Positions 37,001 through 48,904 of a DNA stretch of 64,000 nt are shown here, one piece after another. A program made the position numbers and the translations under genes. This stretch comes from Tetranychus cinnabarinus (taxonomy: Eukaryota > Arthropoda > Arachnida > Trombidiformes > Tetranychidae). The notes under the pieces are model-generated. The model was not told the DNA's origin, ran no database searches, and saw only the letters and a program-made list of their open reading frames with translations. Each line of letters starts with the position of its first letter. Position 1 is the first letter of the stretch. The DNA is taken from assembly GCA_022266195.1 (NCBI GenBank), contig WHVY01000002.1, positions 13,779,001 to 13,843,000 on the forward strand, read 5' to 3'.

Positions 37001-39089
37001 AGCTCTTCGAGATGAGATAAGTCAACTCGAGAAGGATAAAGAAGTTTTCAAATTGGAGAATCAATGGTTAAAGGAAAAATTGGAAGAGATGAGAGACCAG
37101 ATGAGGAGACATTTGTCCAGTCAAGATGATGGACAAAAATCAAACGGAAGGTTTGAAAGAAAACGAAGGAAAACTGTAAAAGGTGAAGAAAAAGGAGAAG
37201 AAGATGAAGAAGATAAGACTCTTGAAGAGATGAGAAAAGTGATGGTGGCCATTGAATGTCTACTAACAAAATTGGATGACAAAATATCGGGATTAAATTT
37301 GGAGGAACAGAAAAAATTGATGGAAAAGATTATTATCGAGATTGCTAAAAGTCAGATTAACCAACAAGTTGAAAGCATGTTTAAAGGCATTAGATCTCTT
37401 TTGGAGGATCTTCATCAAGAATTGAACTCATTCCAATCGACAATCGAGAAACAAATGAATGGTGAAAATAAGGTAAATTGTTGATTCTCTCAAACACTCG
37501 GCAAACATTACCTTGCCTTGATTATTATCTGGCCAATTTTCACTTTCAAATCCTTATTAAGGCCAAGAAAATTAGCCTTGTCAGGGAAACACACAGGAAA
37601 TTTCACCATCAATGCATGAAACTTGAAATTTCATCACAATTGTCGATAGTTTCATCACATTTCAAAACAATTTTTGAAGCCAACTCAATATTTTTGTCCT
37701 TTGCACTCGCTTTTCATTTTCATCTTTTCTATTTTTTTTCTCATCTCTATTTTTACGCAATATACATGAGGAAATGAGCAAGACCTTCGGATGAAATGAG
37801 CTAAAAGATGAAAGTAATAAAGAAATGAGAAGTAGGATGAAGGATGAAAAAAATTGCCAAAGAATAAGCTGATGATGATGGAGTAACATTGCAGGATAAA
37901 TTCACGGTCAGAAGAAAGAATAAACTTTGATTTCTTATTTTTCTTTCAACTGTAAGTTTCAATTGAATCGGAAATAAGAGTAAACTTCATCATCTTATTC
38001 TTTCCCTTTCCAAATCTCAATATAATGCATCTTTATGTACTCTGTAAGTTATTTCATCTTGAAACTTTGTCCTTCGAAAATGAAGAGTAGATGAAATCAC
38101 AGGTTATTTTGATAATAGCTTACAATGATGATTGTTAAGAGAGACAAAAATCATCCAAATTGAACTAATATTTGCTTCATTTTGTTTTTACCTTTTCCAG
38201 TTTCTCTATCAGCTGGTTATTTCCTACTCACCAATCATCTTTCAATATTTTACTAACATTAATCTCTGTATTTTAACCTTTCCTTTTTACCTTTATCATT
38301 GTGACTTGATTTTTCAATTTAAGGCCCATTTTTAGGATTGTTATTATTTCCTCTATTAGCTTCATCAAGAACATCAAAATATAGTTGTTTTCATGTTTAC
38401 CTCTTTACAGATTGATATTGACTCTATAACATTTTGATTCAAACTATCTAAGAGTTCACTTTTTTGTGTCTGTGTAAATAATTGTTCAACAAATTGTCCA
38501 ATTCATTTGTCCTGCTATTTGACTAATCTTTCTTTTCATTTCTTTGCACATTTTACAGAACCAATCAGATGATATTCAACTCAGAGACAGTAAAGACTCT
38601 TTATCAAATCAACAATCCCAATCAAAAGCTGAAGATGCTTTGGTAGAGGAAAAATGTCAACCAAATAATGATTCAAATGGTTTGCCGACAAATAAAACAA
38701 CTACCAATGGGTTTGCTGTTTTTGAATCAAGAATCTCACAGTTAACCTCTTCCATTGAAAAACTGGAAGACAATATTGAACGACAAGAGTTGAACATGTT
38801 GATTCGCGCTCGTGGACATATTTGGTCGTCTTTTGATGAGGATGATGGACGTTGTGTTCAAGAAAATTCATTATTCATCAACATGTTCAATGGTGCTTCT
38901 AGGAAAATGTCTAACAGCAGACAAATTTACCCAAATAGGCCACAAAGTGGTTTCGTTCAAAGTTTAATGAAATTACAATCAACTGGTAAACCAAGTTACA
39001 GTAAATTGGTTAATCACCTGCATGCAAATTATGAACCTTCACTATTATTTGACTTTGACTATACTAAAATAATCTATCGAAACAAATAG
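34019..39089 (+). CDS. Ankyrin-repeat / coiled-coil protein, ANKRD26-like architecture
   Basis: Three exons, 34019-34237, 34377-37472 and 38559-39089, all phase 0, give 1281 residues. The exon 2 end at AAG/GTAAAT avoids a stop 12 bases later. A basic N-terminus (KKFFPFTRRK) and Ser-rich stretch precede about six ankyrin repeats (residues about 60-285; for example SPLHLATVNGNINAIRLLI, TALHWSI, SPLHLLV, TPLMTACEHGHLDIARAL). A long acidic, Ser-rich disordered region follows, then a Pro-rich block (about 732-775; runs of PPPPP, PALPPRP) and a strong coiled coil (about 798-990). A Lys/Glu-rich helical region and a final exon with a short helical segment end the protein. Ankyrins followed by long coiled coil is the layout of ANKRD26/POTE and related scaffold proteins; orthology is not proven. 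The PPALPPRP type of motif would suit SH3 or EVH1 partners. Confidence 0.85.
37473..38558 (+). other. Intron 2 of the ankyrin/coiled-coil gene
   Basis: A 1.1 kb intron from GTAAAT to a TTTTACAG acceptor. It is AT-rich with no nested gene visible. Confidence 0.7.
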
Positions 39090-39931
39090 CCAATTTAAAA
39101 AGTGAATTGGGGTTAACCTGTTGAAATGATCATAAAACCAGTGAATCAATTCAAGAGATATATTTAATTTTTGCTAATCAATTTTTTTCAGTATATTCAA
39201 GTTAATTTAAGCATAAGAATATAAATTTGTTATTTTTGCCTTTAATTAACGAGCTAATTATTTTATTACTAAATTGCAATCAATCTTAATTTAAGAGTTT
39301 CAAGTTCACAAAAAAAATTCATTCGCGATCATCTCTATATCATGACAAACACTTGATACAGTTAAAGCATTGACAACATGAACAACATATAGTGATGAGT
39401 GCTTACAAGCAGTAATGTTTTGCTAGTCCAGTGACATTTCTTGGGTAGAACTAACACAATCAGGTGCGACAGTTGCAGCTCTTCAAATGACAATCAATTT
39501 ATTTCAAAAACTGAAGAGGATAACAATTATGATCAATCTTTAATCGACTCTTAAATAACAAGAGGCTTTTCAAAAGGATACTGGTAAAGACAAAACAACT
39601 ACAGATATTGGTAGAGCAAGTAAAGGTCTCGAAACGGCTACTGGTTCAGATCCAAAGCCAATAGGCGAACATTTTAGCTGCTAATTAGTCAAATGCATGG
39701 AAATTCAAAAGTGCAGAGTGTTTTAACTCAACTTACAGTCTTTAAAGTTTGAATTCAAATCTTTCCAAGAAAATACCCAAAAGTTAATCGGTTTTGGAAG
39801 GGCAAAATTTTAAGCTTAATCTTCTAGAAACAGAAAATCATTTTCAACATTCAAAAAACCTCCGAAATTCGTTTCTTTTACTCTTATTTCTTGTTCAGTT
39901 CATATCGCATTGTTTTCTTGTTGTTTTCAAA
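39090..39931. other. Intergenic, 3' flank of ankyrin gene and 5' flank of the HTH gene
   Basis: No supported gene. I did not find clear terminal inverted repeats belonging to the transposase-like gene that follows. Confidence 0.35.
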
Positions 39932-40330
39932 ATGTCGCGTACTTATGCAAAAGTTGATGAAGGTGTGAGAAAACTCATTATTGAGGCCTACGAAAAAGGT
40001 ACAAGGGTGAAGACAATTGCTGAGTTTTTCAAGATTAGTGCCAATACAATCAAGTCAATCATCACTAGACACAAAAAATTTGGTGATAGTGTAAGGCCGC
40101 GTGGACATCGACAAAGGAAACTTTCTCAAGATGAAGTGACAGCAATGGTTGGTTACTTGGAGGAAGATTGTCAACGAACACTGGAACAACTCAAAGAGTT
40201 TGTTCATGATAAATTTGGAATTGAAATTTCGATACAAACAGTGTACAAATATTTGCAAGCCCGTCATTTTTCAGTGAAACGGAGATCGTTAGAGCCAACC
40301 AGGAAAAACTGCCCCGAAAATACAAAATAA
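39932..40330 (+). CDS. Tc1/IS630-like transposase DNA-binding domain protein (no catalytic domain)
   Basis: 132 residues from ATG 39932 to TAA. An in-frame extension upstream to 39794 exists, but ATG 39932 gives the usual MSRTYAKVD-type start. Two helix-turn-helix units are visible: KTIAEFFKISANTIKSIITR (about 30-49), then a second around TLEQLKEFVHDKFG and SIQTVYKYLQ, joined by a basic GRPR-like linker (VRPRGHRQRK). This bipartite layout is that of the N-terminal domain of Tc1/mariner and Pax-like proteins. The DDE catalytic half is absent: the frame stops and no further transposase sequence follows. An AATAAA at 40379-40384 lies 49 bases after the stop. It may be a truncated element or a domesticated DNA-binding protein. 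Confidence 0.7.
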   Translation: MSRTYAKVDEGVRKLIIEAYEKGTRVKTIAEFFKISANTIKSIITRHKKFGDSVRPRGHRQRKLSQDEVTAMVGYLEEDCQRTLEQLKEFVHDKFGIEISIQTVYKYLQARHFSVKRRSLEPTRKNCPENTK

Positions 40331-41290
40331 TTTGTAAATCATTGCGATTAACTAATACATCTTACTGTGAACCATGAAAATAAAGCAACTTTCAATTAAA
40401 CTGAACACTTGTCAAATTTTTTTCCTCCATGTGATTAGATAGTTTTCAATAATTGCCTAAGCATGTCAAATGAAAACCAGAATTGTTCATAACAGAAAAA
40501 TTCATAATTTTTTCAATGAGATAATCTGAATTTGAAAATACTTACTTCATTGGGTTAGAGTTTATTGAAATCTAATTTTTTTGCCATCGACATGTAATCA
40601 TCAATATATTTTGATACAATTGTAAAATCTTTATACATTGTGTTTTCTGGAAAATAGTGAATTAAATTGTTGTGGCTTAACCAAGTTGATTCAAATTATC
40701 TCTTATTTAGCAATATAATTGATGATCGCGTTGCAAAGACTTGAAAGTCTCTTGTTTCATTTTCCTTGTGTAACTTGGTTACATTTGTAAGTTCATCTCG
40801 TTTCTTTGAAATGATTGAATATTTTAGTTTGTTTAATAATCGTTTTTCATTTTCAAATGTTCAACGTGCATGAAACATTTGTTCAGTAAATTGTTCTCTT
40901 TTATACAACCTTGGAAATTAATTCAAGTACGAAATGTCGATTGCTATTTTTAATTGTTGCCTACAAATTTTGAAACGAGCTTACATGATGTTTAAGATTG
41001 TTAAGAGATGGCGCTTTGCGAATGATTTAACTTATGATTGATGACTTTAATTGTAACAAAGCTGCAGTTTAATTAGTAAATTGAATGGAAACGATAAAAT
41101 AAATTGGTTAAAATCAAAGAAATTGATGATGCCAGAAAATCTAGAGATCACTGTAATGCTACATTTTCATAGCTCTTAAAGATTTATGTAATAATTTTAT
41201 TAACATCAAAATTGATGATCCAACTTTTTTCCACTCATTTTTGCTTCCACTCATAATTTGATAATATTTTGACAGTATCAACTTTTATTG
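40331..41290. other. Intergenic
   Basis: No gene supported. A motif AGAGATGGCGCT near 41004-41015 resembles a CTCF core. Confidence 0.35.
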
Positions 41291-41395
41291 GGTCCAATAC
41301 CTTGGATAACCTTTATTATCACGCCTTTGGCGTTACAGTGATGATACTTGACTAGCATAATAAATTAATTTATCTTTGATTATTTCATTTTTATA
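41291..41395 (-). pseudogene. Decayed fragment of the DEAD-box helicase C-terminus
   Basis: Read on the minus strand, this stretch gives YYASQVSS, a stop, then RQRRDNKGYPRYW. That parallels FYARQVSS-ER-QRRDKMGYPRYS near the C-terminus of the helicase at 29280-30800. It holds in-frame stops and no other helicase motif is seen nearby. A short match to helicase 5' flank (GGGACCATTGAAAAAT) recurs near 41825, in the same order as in the intact gene, so a larger decayed copy with an internal deletion is possible. Confidence 0.6.
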
Positions 41396-44300
41396 TGTTC
41401 TTCAAATCTTGAGTCTAATCTCCAACCCGTTACCAGTGTAGAGGCAACATTAAAACAATTAACAGCAGTGATCCTTGGTCTCTATCTTGGTATAAAATAT
41501 ATGTTCATTATCTGAATTGTTCATTACAACAGGCACAATAATCCTTCAAAAAACTGAAACTTGAAACATGAAAATGGCCAACATCAGACTTTGCTTTGTT
41601 GTAGAGTTGCAAGTTCAACAACTTTATGACTATTTTACATTTATCCTTCATTGAATCCACCAAAACCAAGTAAGACGTGTTAAATTGACCATTATTAGAG
41701 CCAGTTAAACCTGTAAATTGACTCATATGAGTTAATTTAATCAACACATTATAGATAAAATCAAATTAAATCTCACTGTGACACTATTAAAGGATGACAT
41801 TACAACTTTTACCTCGCTACTAAGGGACCATTGAAAAATCTATTAGCACAAAATTTTCCCTCAACAATATTAACTATCATTTAATTGACTTTAATTTTGC
41901 CTGACAATTAAATGGTTTAAGTATGCATTAATGAAATTAAAGCAAATCTAAAATATCTCAAATATTTTGGTATGTAATAAATGTTACTGTAAATTGATTA
42001 TTAATACAATGTAAAAGAAGGTAAAAAAAGGTTTCCTTTTACAATACATAATGCATTTGAAATGGGAAACAAAACAAAGCGCAAACAATCAACTAAAGCA
42101 AGACAATTAATCAAAAAAATGAAAAAAAGAGCAACTTTTAAGTAAAAGTGAGCAATTGTTTTACAAATTAATAGTTATTAATTTGTTGTTGGTTAATAAG
42201 TGGACCGTAAATTGTTGCATATAATGCATAGTTGATTACAATATTAAAATGTTTCATTGAATAGAGTCGAGTAAAGTGAGTGACAAACAAAATTTTTCAT
42301 TCTCATTGTTTCCAACCATTTTGACAATCAACATCAACAGTCATTACCAATAATAATATAAAAACTAATGTTATTTTAATAAGACAAATATGATTAACAT
42401 CAAATTTGATTACAATCCAAGAGGCTTTTAATGAAAAAAAAGGTAAAATAAAAATCATTATCAACTCAACGTGAACCCATTTTAAGGGTGAAACCATTGA
42501 AGGTAAGATGTAAACAATGTAACCATCATTGTAGGGATGAAGATAATGTTGATGATGATGATGATGATGATTAAAATGATTCTTTGTTTACAATGTTAAT
42601 ATATTGTAAGATTGATTGAGTTTGCGTGACAATCATTTTTGGCTTTTTTTGGGCCTTTTATTTATATCCAAATGTTGACCACACACAGGTTTGTTATATT
42701 GCTGTTAACTTGATTTTTTGGTTAAACATTGTAACTCCTTTTTGATTGTGTAATTAAGGACAGATTGAAGTAGCTTTTGCCGTGATTTAAAAAGATACAG
42801 AAAAGTTAATAATTAATCAACAAATCACCTTCACAAGCCTTCAATCAAAATTTGTCTTCAACCCAAACTGGTAACCCAAAAGAGACCCAAAAAATACTAA
42901 ATGAACAAGGCAACCTTTAACCCAATCTATTAATATTATTACACAGAGTAACAAAATTTGCAAACAATTTATCATCATCAACATTATTCTGTTTCCAAAA
43001 CATTAAACATTATCATCTGTAAAAAATTATAATAATGTTGAGTGTAAATGTAAATTAATTTTTAATCAATATCATTACCAATTTATAAGGTAAAACACTA
43101 AACAAAACGGACCTGAAAACAAAAAGTTATACGCATTCATTGATAATGGTAAAAATGAAACCATTAATTATTACAATAAGATTTATTCATCAATTATTGA
43201 GCCAAAGTTAATTATATTTCGGTAAATTGTTAATATCACTAAGACTTGATTACCTTGTTAATAGATTACACTTTAGTTGATTAATTCAACCTACGTTTAG
43301 GATCGTTTTATTTTTTGTTCAACCTTGATAGTCAATGATTTTGTTTCTATTTTTCGAGTACATCAATTTTGTTGATTGCGTTGAATTTAATCAATAGTCA
43401 AATTGATCAAATGTAATTAACCAACAAATGGTTGGTTTAAACATTGAACAGTGAAAAAAAAACAATTGAATTAACCCACAACAATCGATAAATGGTAAAA
43501 ATTTATAATAATTGGTGTCATTTATAGTCTCACTTTGAATGGTTAGCAACAAAAAAACGATCAACAATCATGTATTATATTTAACTCCCTGTAACAATAA
43601 TATTGATTAAACAATCAAAATGATGGAATAGATGATTGAACAATATCATTTGGATGGAACAATGAAAAGGTAATGAATTGTTTCAAGTTTTTAGTCAACA
43701 TTCAAAGTGGATGGTTAAATTGGATAGCAAATTAAACTGTTGGTCAATATTGTATCCATGTTATCATCTTGTCGTATCTCCATGAGTTAACTCTGGCAAA
43801 ATGGCAATTCCCAAGGAAAAATCCATTCCATTTCCAAGTAGATTACAATTTAATCATTGAATGTAGAGTAATTAAAGTGAAGGTAAAATCTTAAGATATG
43901 GGAGCTGAGATGTTGCTCATGATGTTGATGATGATAATGGTGGTGAAGGTAAAAGTCACGGTTTGTCGATCATCTTAAAGTCCACTTAAAATTCATCGAA
44001 GCGAAATCAAGTCTCACCTAAACCATTATATATTATTATTGTTGTTGTTGTTGAAGAGTTGATGATGACCATGCCTGGATAACCGTTGACCTCTTCTTGG
44101 GCTAACACGGCTACAACACCAATACTAACAACAACAATTAACCTTTAACAATTTAATGTTCGCCTATCCTCGCCTTTCAATTAGCTGTAGGTTTTGTTTT
44201 TGTTGTCCGGTTATATTACTTCACATCTTCCTCCACCTTTTTCCTGATCACCTTCAATTGTCAGTCCAGTCTTGTGTGTACCTTTAAAAGACAATAGTTA

Positions 44301-47300
44301 CGCAAAAATTAATAACACGCTAGTTAAAGATTTTAATATAGCAAATAATAGATTACATACTTACAATTGTTATCAACAAAAATCATCAACATAATCATCA
44401 TTATCGTGTATCTTTTATGTTATTAAAGTAACCGGAAAATTATTCATTTCCCTGATACATATTTCTTTTTGTTTGCTTCAGATTTCTTGTATATTGTTGA
44501 TAATTAGATGTTGCATTCACTTGTAATCCGGTTTGATTGTGATAAAAACTTTAAACAGTCAAGTCAAATTGTTGTGAACCAAAAAAGAAATGGCGATCCA
44601 CCAATTATAACCATTTTTATAGAGACTGGGTTTACATTTACAGTGTCTTTAGTCAACAACAGCTTGTTAAAATACATGATATTTTATCTGCATAAGTACC
44701 AGTATTTGTATCTCATGTTTACACTTGACCAATTATTTTAAATTAAATTAGATGCGATTTTTAGAGCTGCAAATGAACCCATTGATGGATGCTGTTGTTG
44801 TTGTTGCTGTTTTGTGGTAATAATAATGAGGGAAGGTTAAATTGAAATCAATTGAGTTGATAATTTAGGGTAAATCACTGGAAAGGAAAGTTTGTAGTTT
44901 CAATGGGTTTTTAATGTAAATTGGTAAAGGTAAAACACAGATATGATGAGCCATAATTAAGAAGGAGAAAGGTTGAAGAGAAGGATATGATGATTATAAT
45001 TATATTTTAGGAGTGAAATGATGATGATGATAAACATGATGTGGATTATGATTATGATAAAAAATGGTTAAGGTATACATACATTTAGAGTTGTATTGTT
45101 GGCTGTGTGTAAGCATAACCGTTTAGGTTGATAGATAGAGTTAAAAGAGGCACCTAAGAAATGGCGAGGAAGAAGAAAAAAGAGAAAATTTAAGTTAAAT
45201 AATCATTTTGATTATATTAAATAATAAATCAAATGTGAAAAATAATAAGAATGGTAAAGGGAAAAACAAATTACAATCAAATAAATTACTGGTTATTGGT
45301 CTTTTCACATTTGTGTTAACCCAACAACAGTAAGAGTCAAGAGTTAAAACAAAACAAAAACCAGAAAACAAAAAAAAAATCAAAAATGGCTTACCCTGGT
45401 TATGGCCTCAACGGATTCAAAATGATTTTTTGGTTTCTCTTGGCTATCATCAAATCAATCTAATTCATGTTGATTTCAAGGAGAGGTTTATTAAACAATT
45501 AGATAAACACAAGATGTAGTTAATTTAAATGATGTGAATGATTACCTTGATTATTGCTAGTTACAACCATTTGTAATGTTTAACCTTTCTAAATGTAAAT
45601 ATTGAACATTGTGCAATGAATAAGGCGCGTAAAGAAGGCTTGAAGCGCGAAGATTGAATGGCAAAAAATTGTCAAATTATAAAAGGGTGTGTATTGTGTG
45701 TTATATGGTCATTTAGATTAATCAATCAAAATTAGTTTAAAATCATGTTGATATACAAGGTGATCGTCATCAACCCCATCAACAAAACCAATATTAGCAA
45801 AATCATTATCATTACCAGCAACATTAACAAACAATCATATCAATCATTGCTCTTGACCAGATTTCAATGCATAATTATAACCCTATTAAATTGGGTAAAC
45901 ATTTTGGGAACCCAAAAATTGATAACAATTGAAAGTGTATTTTAAATGTGAAAAAACCAAAACCAGATTCAAAGAGCCAACAAGTGAAATAATAGAGGCC
46001 AATAACAGGTGAAAATATATTCAAGTTAACCAGAATTGATGGAAACGCCGTGAACCCTGCAATTGAAACTATAATTACATTGAAAGGTAAGACAATTTGG
46101 TAAATGTTAAACTGTTCAAATGTCACTTGGTTGTTGCCGATTAAAAATACGAGTTAAATCACACCATTTTAACCTGCTTTAGTCCAACCTTTCAAGCTTA
46201 GTTTGCTTCCCAATATTATCATGTTTACATTTACATCAAGGTTATGTTTGCCCAAATTTTTGTTATTTTTGGGTTCCTTTTTTTAACTTTAACATTATGT
46301 TAGCCATTCAAAAGCTTTCCTCTCATCCTTCTTATCCTTATCATCATCAAAGTGATGACAAGCTAATCCAGATCCAATTTAAAACTGCAACTCAATTGTA
46401 ATAATATCATGAATAGCAAGGTTTTTTCAACCAAAATCCTTGACAAACATTTCAATTACCTGGAGCAGTTAAACTCACCAAAACCTGTAACCTGGATCAA
46501 CCTATTAATACACAAATTGTTCAATGGTCTTGATTGTTGTCAATTGTTAACCAACAAAATTTACTCCAAAATTTCCAGGTAAAGGGAGAGAGAGAAGTGA
46601 AAAAAAGATGAAACAAACAAAGAGAATCAAGCTTTTCATCAAAACCCTGGAACCATTTAAAATGACAAACAAGCCAGATTGACCAATGTAATATTAATAG
46701 TAACCTTACAAATTTCAAGTTTCAACAATTTTCCTATTCATAACTAGTTTAGTTAATTTGGCTGGCATTTCAGGCCAACATAAAAATCTAATCACGTATC
46801 TTAACCTTTATTATCATTACTAGCATTTACTGAATCAGATAATTTGTTTGTTTTCATTTCTTAATGTTGATTTTTGTTACTGATTCAAGACTCATTATGG
46901 TGTAAAAAGAATCGTGAAAATGATGTAAAAACAAAAAAGGCCAATGAAACCAATTGAAAATGTAAAGCAAAAAGTCATGATTTGTTGCTCTTCAATTGGA
47001 CTCTTAAAAATGGACTTTACCTTGTCAAAGAGATGATGACCACTGAAAGACATCAAAGCAATTTGGTTAAATGGTTTGGGTTGAAACAGTAATCATTGAA
47101 ATGGCAATTTAAGGTTTGATTGTAAATTGAAAATAGATTCACAGCAAGAAAGGCCCAATTCAAGTATCAATTTGACTTCGGTTTGTTCAACTTTTCAATA
47201 TCTTTTCAGGCTTAACAGTTAATCTGATTTTACTTTTTTTACCTCTAAATTGTGATTCCAGTGCCATTTTTTTGATTAATATTGTGACTGATTACTTTTA

Positions 47301-48904
47301 CTGAACAAAGGTTCATTTCTTAAATGATAAATGAAGGGTGGAAACTGTTAAATCAACTTTTCATCATCTTAATGTTTCAAAAAAGATCAACATTTTGCGC
47401 CTTTGCCGTATCCTAATATTTAAAATAATAAGCCGATGAGAAAAGGTAACAAGAAAATGATTCAAGATGAATTTTTCCCATTTGTCTCTATCATCTGTTA
47501 ACCATCATAATCAAGCTTATCAGGTATAAAAGGTTGACGATGTTAGCATCATGAAAGGGTGTCTTTAAATTGTCAAGATTCATAGTGTAACAGATAAGGT
47601 GCCTTAACTTGACCCAAATGAAACCACAATTAAGGGTGAAGCTAATTGATTTAGTTAACCATATCCACAGTTTTTGATGAGATTGGTGAAGATGAGGAGG
47701 AGGAAGAAGAAGGCAGCAAAAAAATGAAAGGAGCAAAAAGTATAATCATATTGGTTGGTAACAGGCAAAGGTAGATGAAGATGATCAGCAACAAGAAAAA
47801 GGTTGATAAGAATACACCTTTTCTTATACAACTGGGAGATGATGATGAAGGAAGGAAGATGAGGTGAGAGAGAGAACGTGATTTGAAACCTTCTTCACTT
47901 TAATTCGCGTGTAAACTATCATGCGAATCAATTCATTTCATTTTTTCTTCTTCTTCTTCTTCTCCCTCTTGATCATCATAACCATCATCATAATCATCCT
48001 CATAATCATCATCATCATCATCCTATTTTAAGGTGAGGCTTTTGTATGTATGAGTGTGAGAGAGAGGCTCGGAATGAATATGTTTTCCTGAGCAATCACA
48101 TCTATATGAATGGTTCATGGTGTGTTTCACATTAGCTTCTTGTTTAACCAGCAATTGGTTTGCCTTTTTGTTTTTGTTCAGTTTTTTTTCTTCTTCTTTA
48201 TATTTTTCTTGATAAACATGATGAAGATGGTGAAACTGCTGTCAGTATTTCATTTTGAATTAATATTTTTATTACTGTTCATCATCTTTGGTTAAGATGA
48301 TGATGAAGATGATGAGGTAAAAACGGTAAACATGGCGTACAAGACACGTAAATACGCCTTACCTGAGTCAATACTTATAATTATGTTGCATCTTACAGCT
48401 TTTATTTTTCAACTCAAAACTTCTGTTTTTTGTTTCATTTGCCATTCTTAATGCATCAATTAATGATATCTTGTAATTGCATGTTTAATTGTATTAAAAT
48501 TTAATCATTTAATCTCATCGTATGAAGGTAATTGAGACTTTAATTATCCAACGGGTTCATCATTTGTTTTTTGCCTTTTTTACACTTTTACATCAATTGA
48601 TACTCTATATTTGTTTACTGGTTGTCATTAGTTGATCATTTGGTTGATCATTTGGTTTCCTTGCGATTACAATTTTGTTCAATTGTGTCTATTTGCTTAT
48701 AAAGTAATTCATCTTAATGGTATTATAAGCATTATGATTATGTATTACGAGTAAATTGTAAGATCAAACTCAGCAACTTTCATTTTAATCTTTACGATTG
48801 TCTGTTAAACTATTGATAATTGAATTGGATTGTTTTTTGTTTTCAATCATGTCAGCAATTTGTTAATAATGATATTTTATAGCCTCAAATTGCTATTTAT
48901 ATTA
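41396..48904. other. Long AT-rich intergenic region with triplet microsatellites
   Basis: No gene is supported in about 7.5 kb. Open frames are short and of low complexity. Triplet runs occur at 42551-42571 (GAT), about 44038-44055 (GTT) and 47946-48023 (CTT then CAT). It may be intron of an unseen gene or regulatory space. Confidence 0.45.
47946..48023. repeat. CTT/CAT triplet microsatellite
   Basis: An almost pure run of CTT units followed by CAT/CATAAT units over about 78 bp. It is likely length-variable. Confidence 0.8.

Noticed and set aside
35656..37269. Minus-strand frames opposite the ankyrin/coiled-coil gene
   Set aside because: Antisense shadows of the long exon 2.
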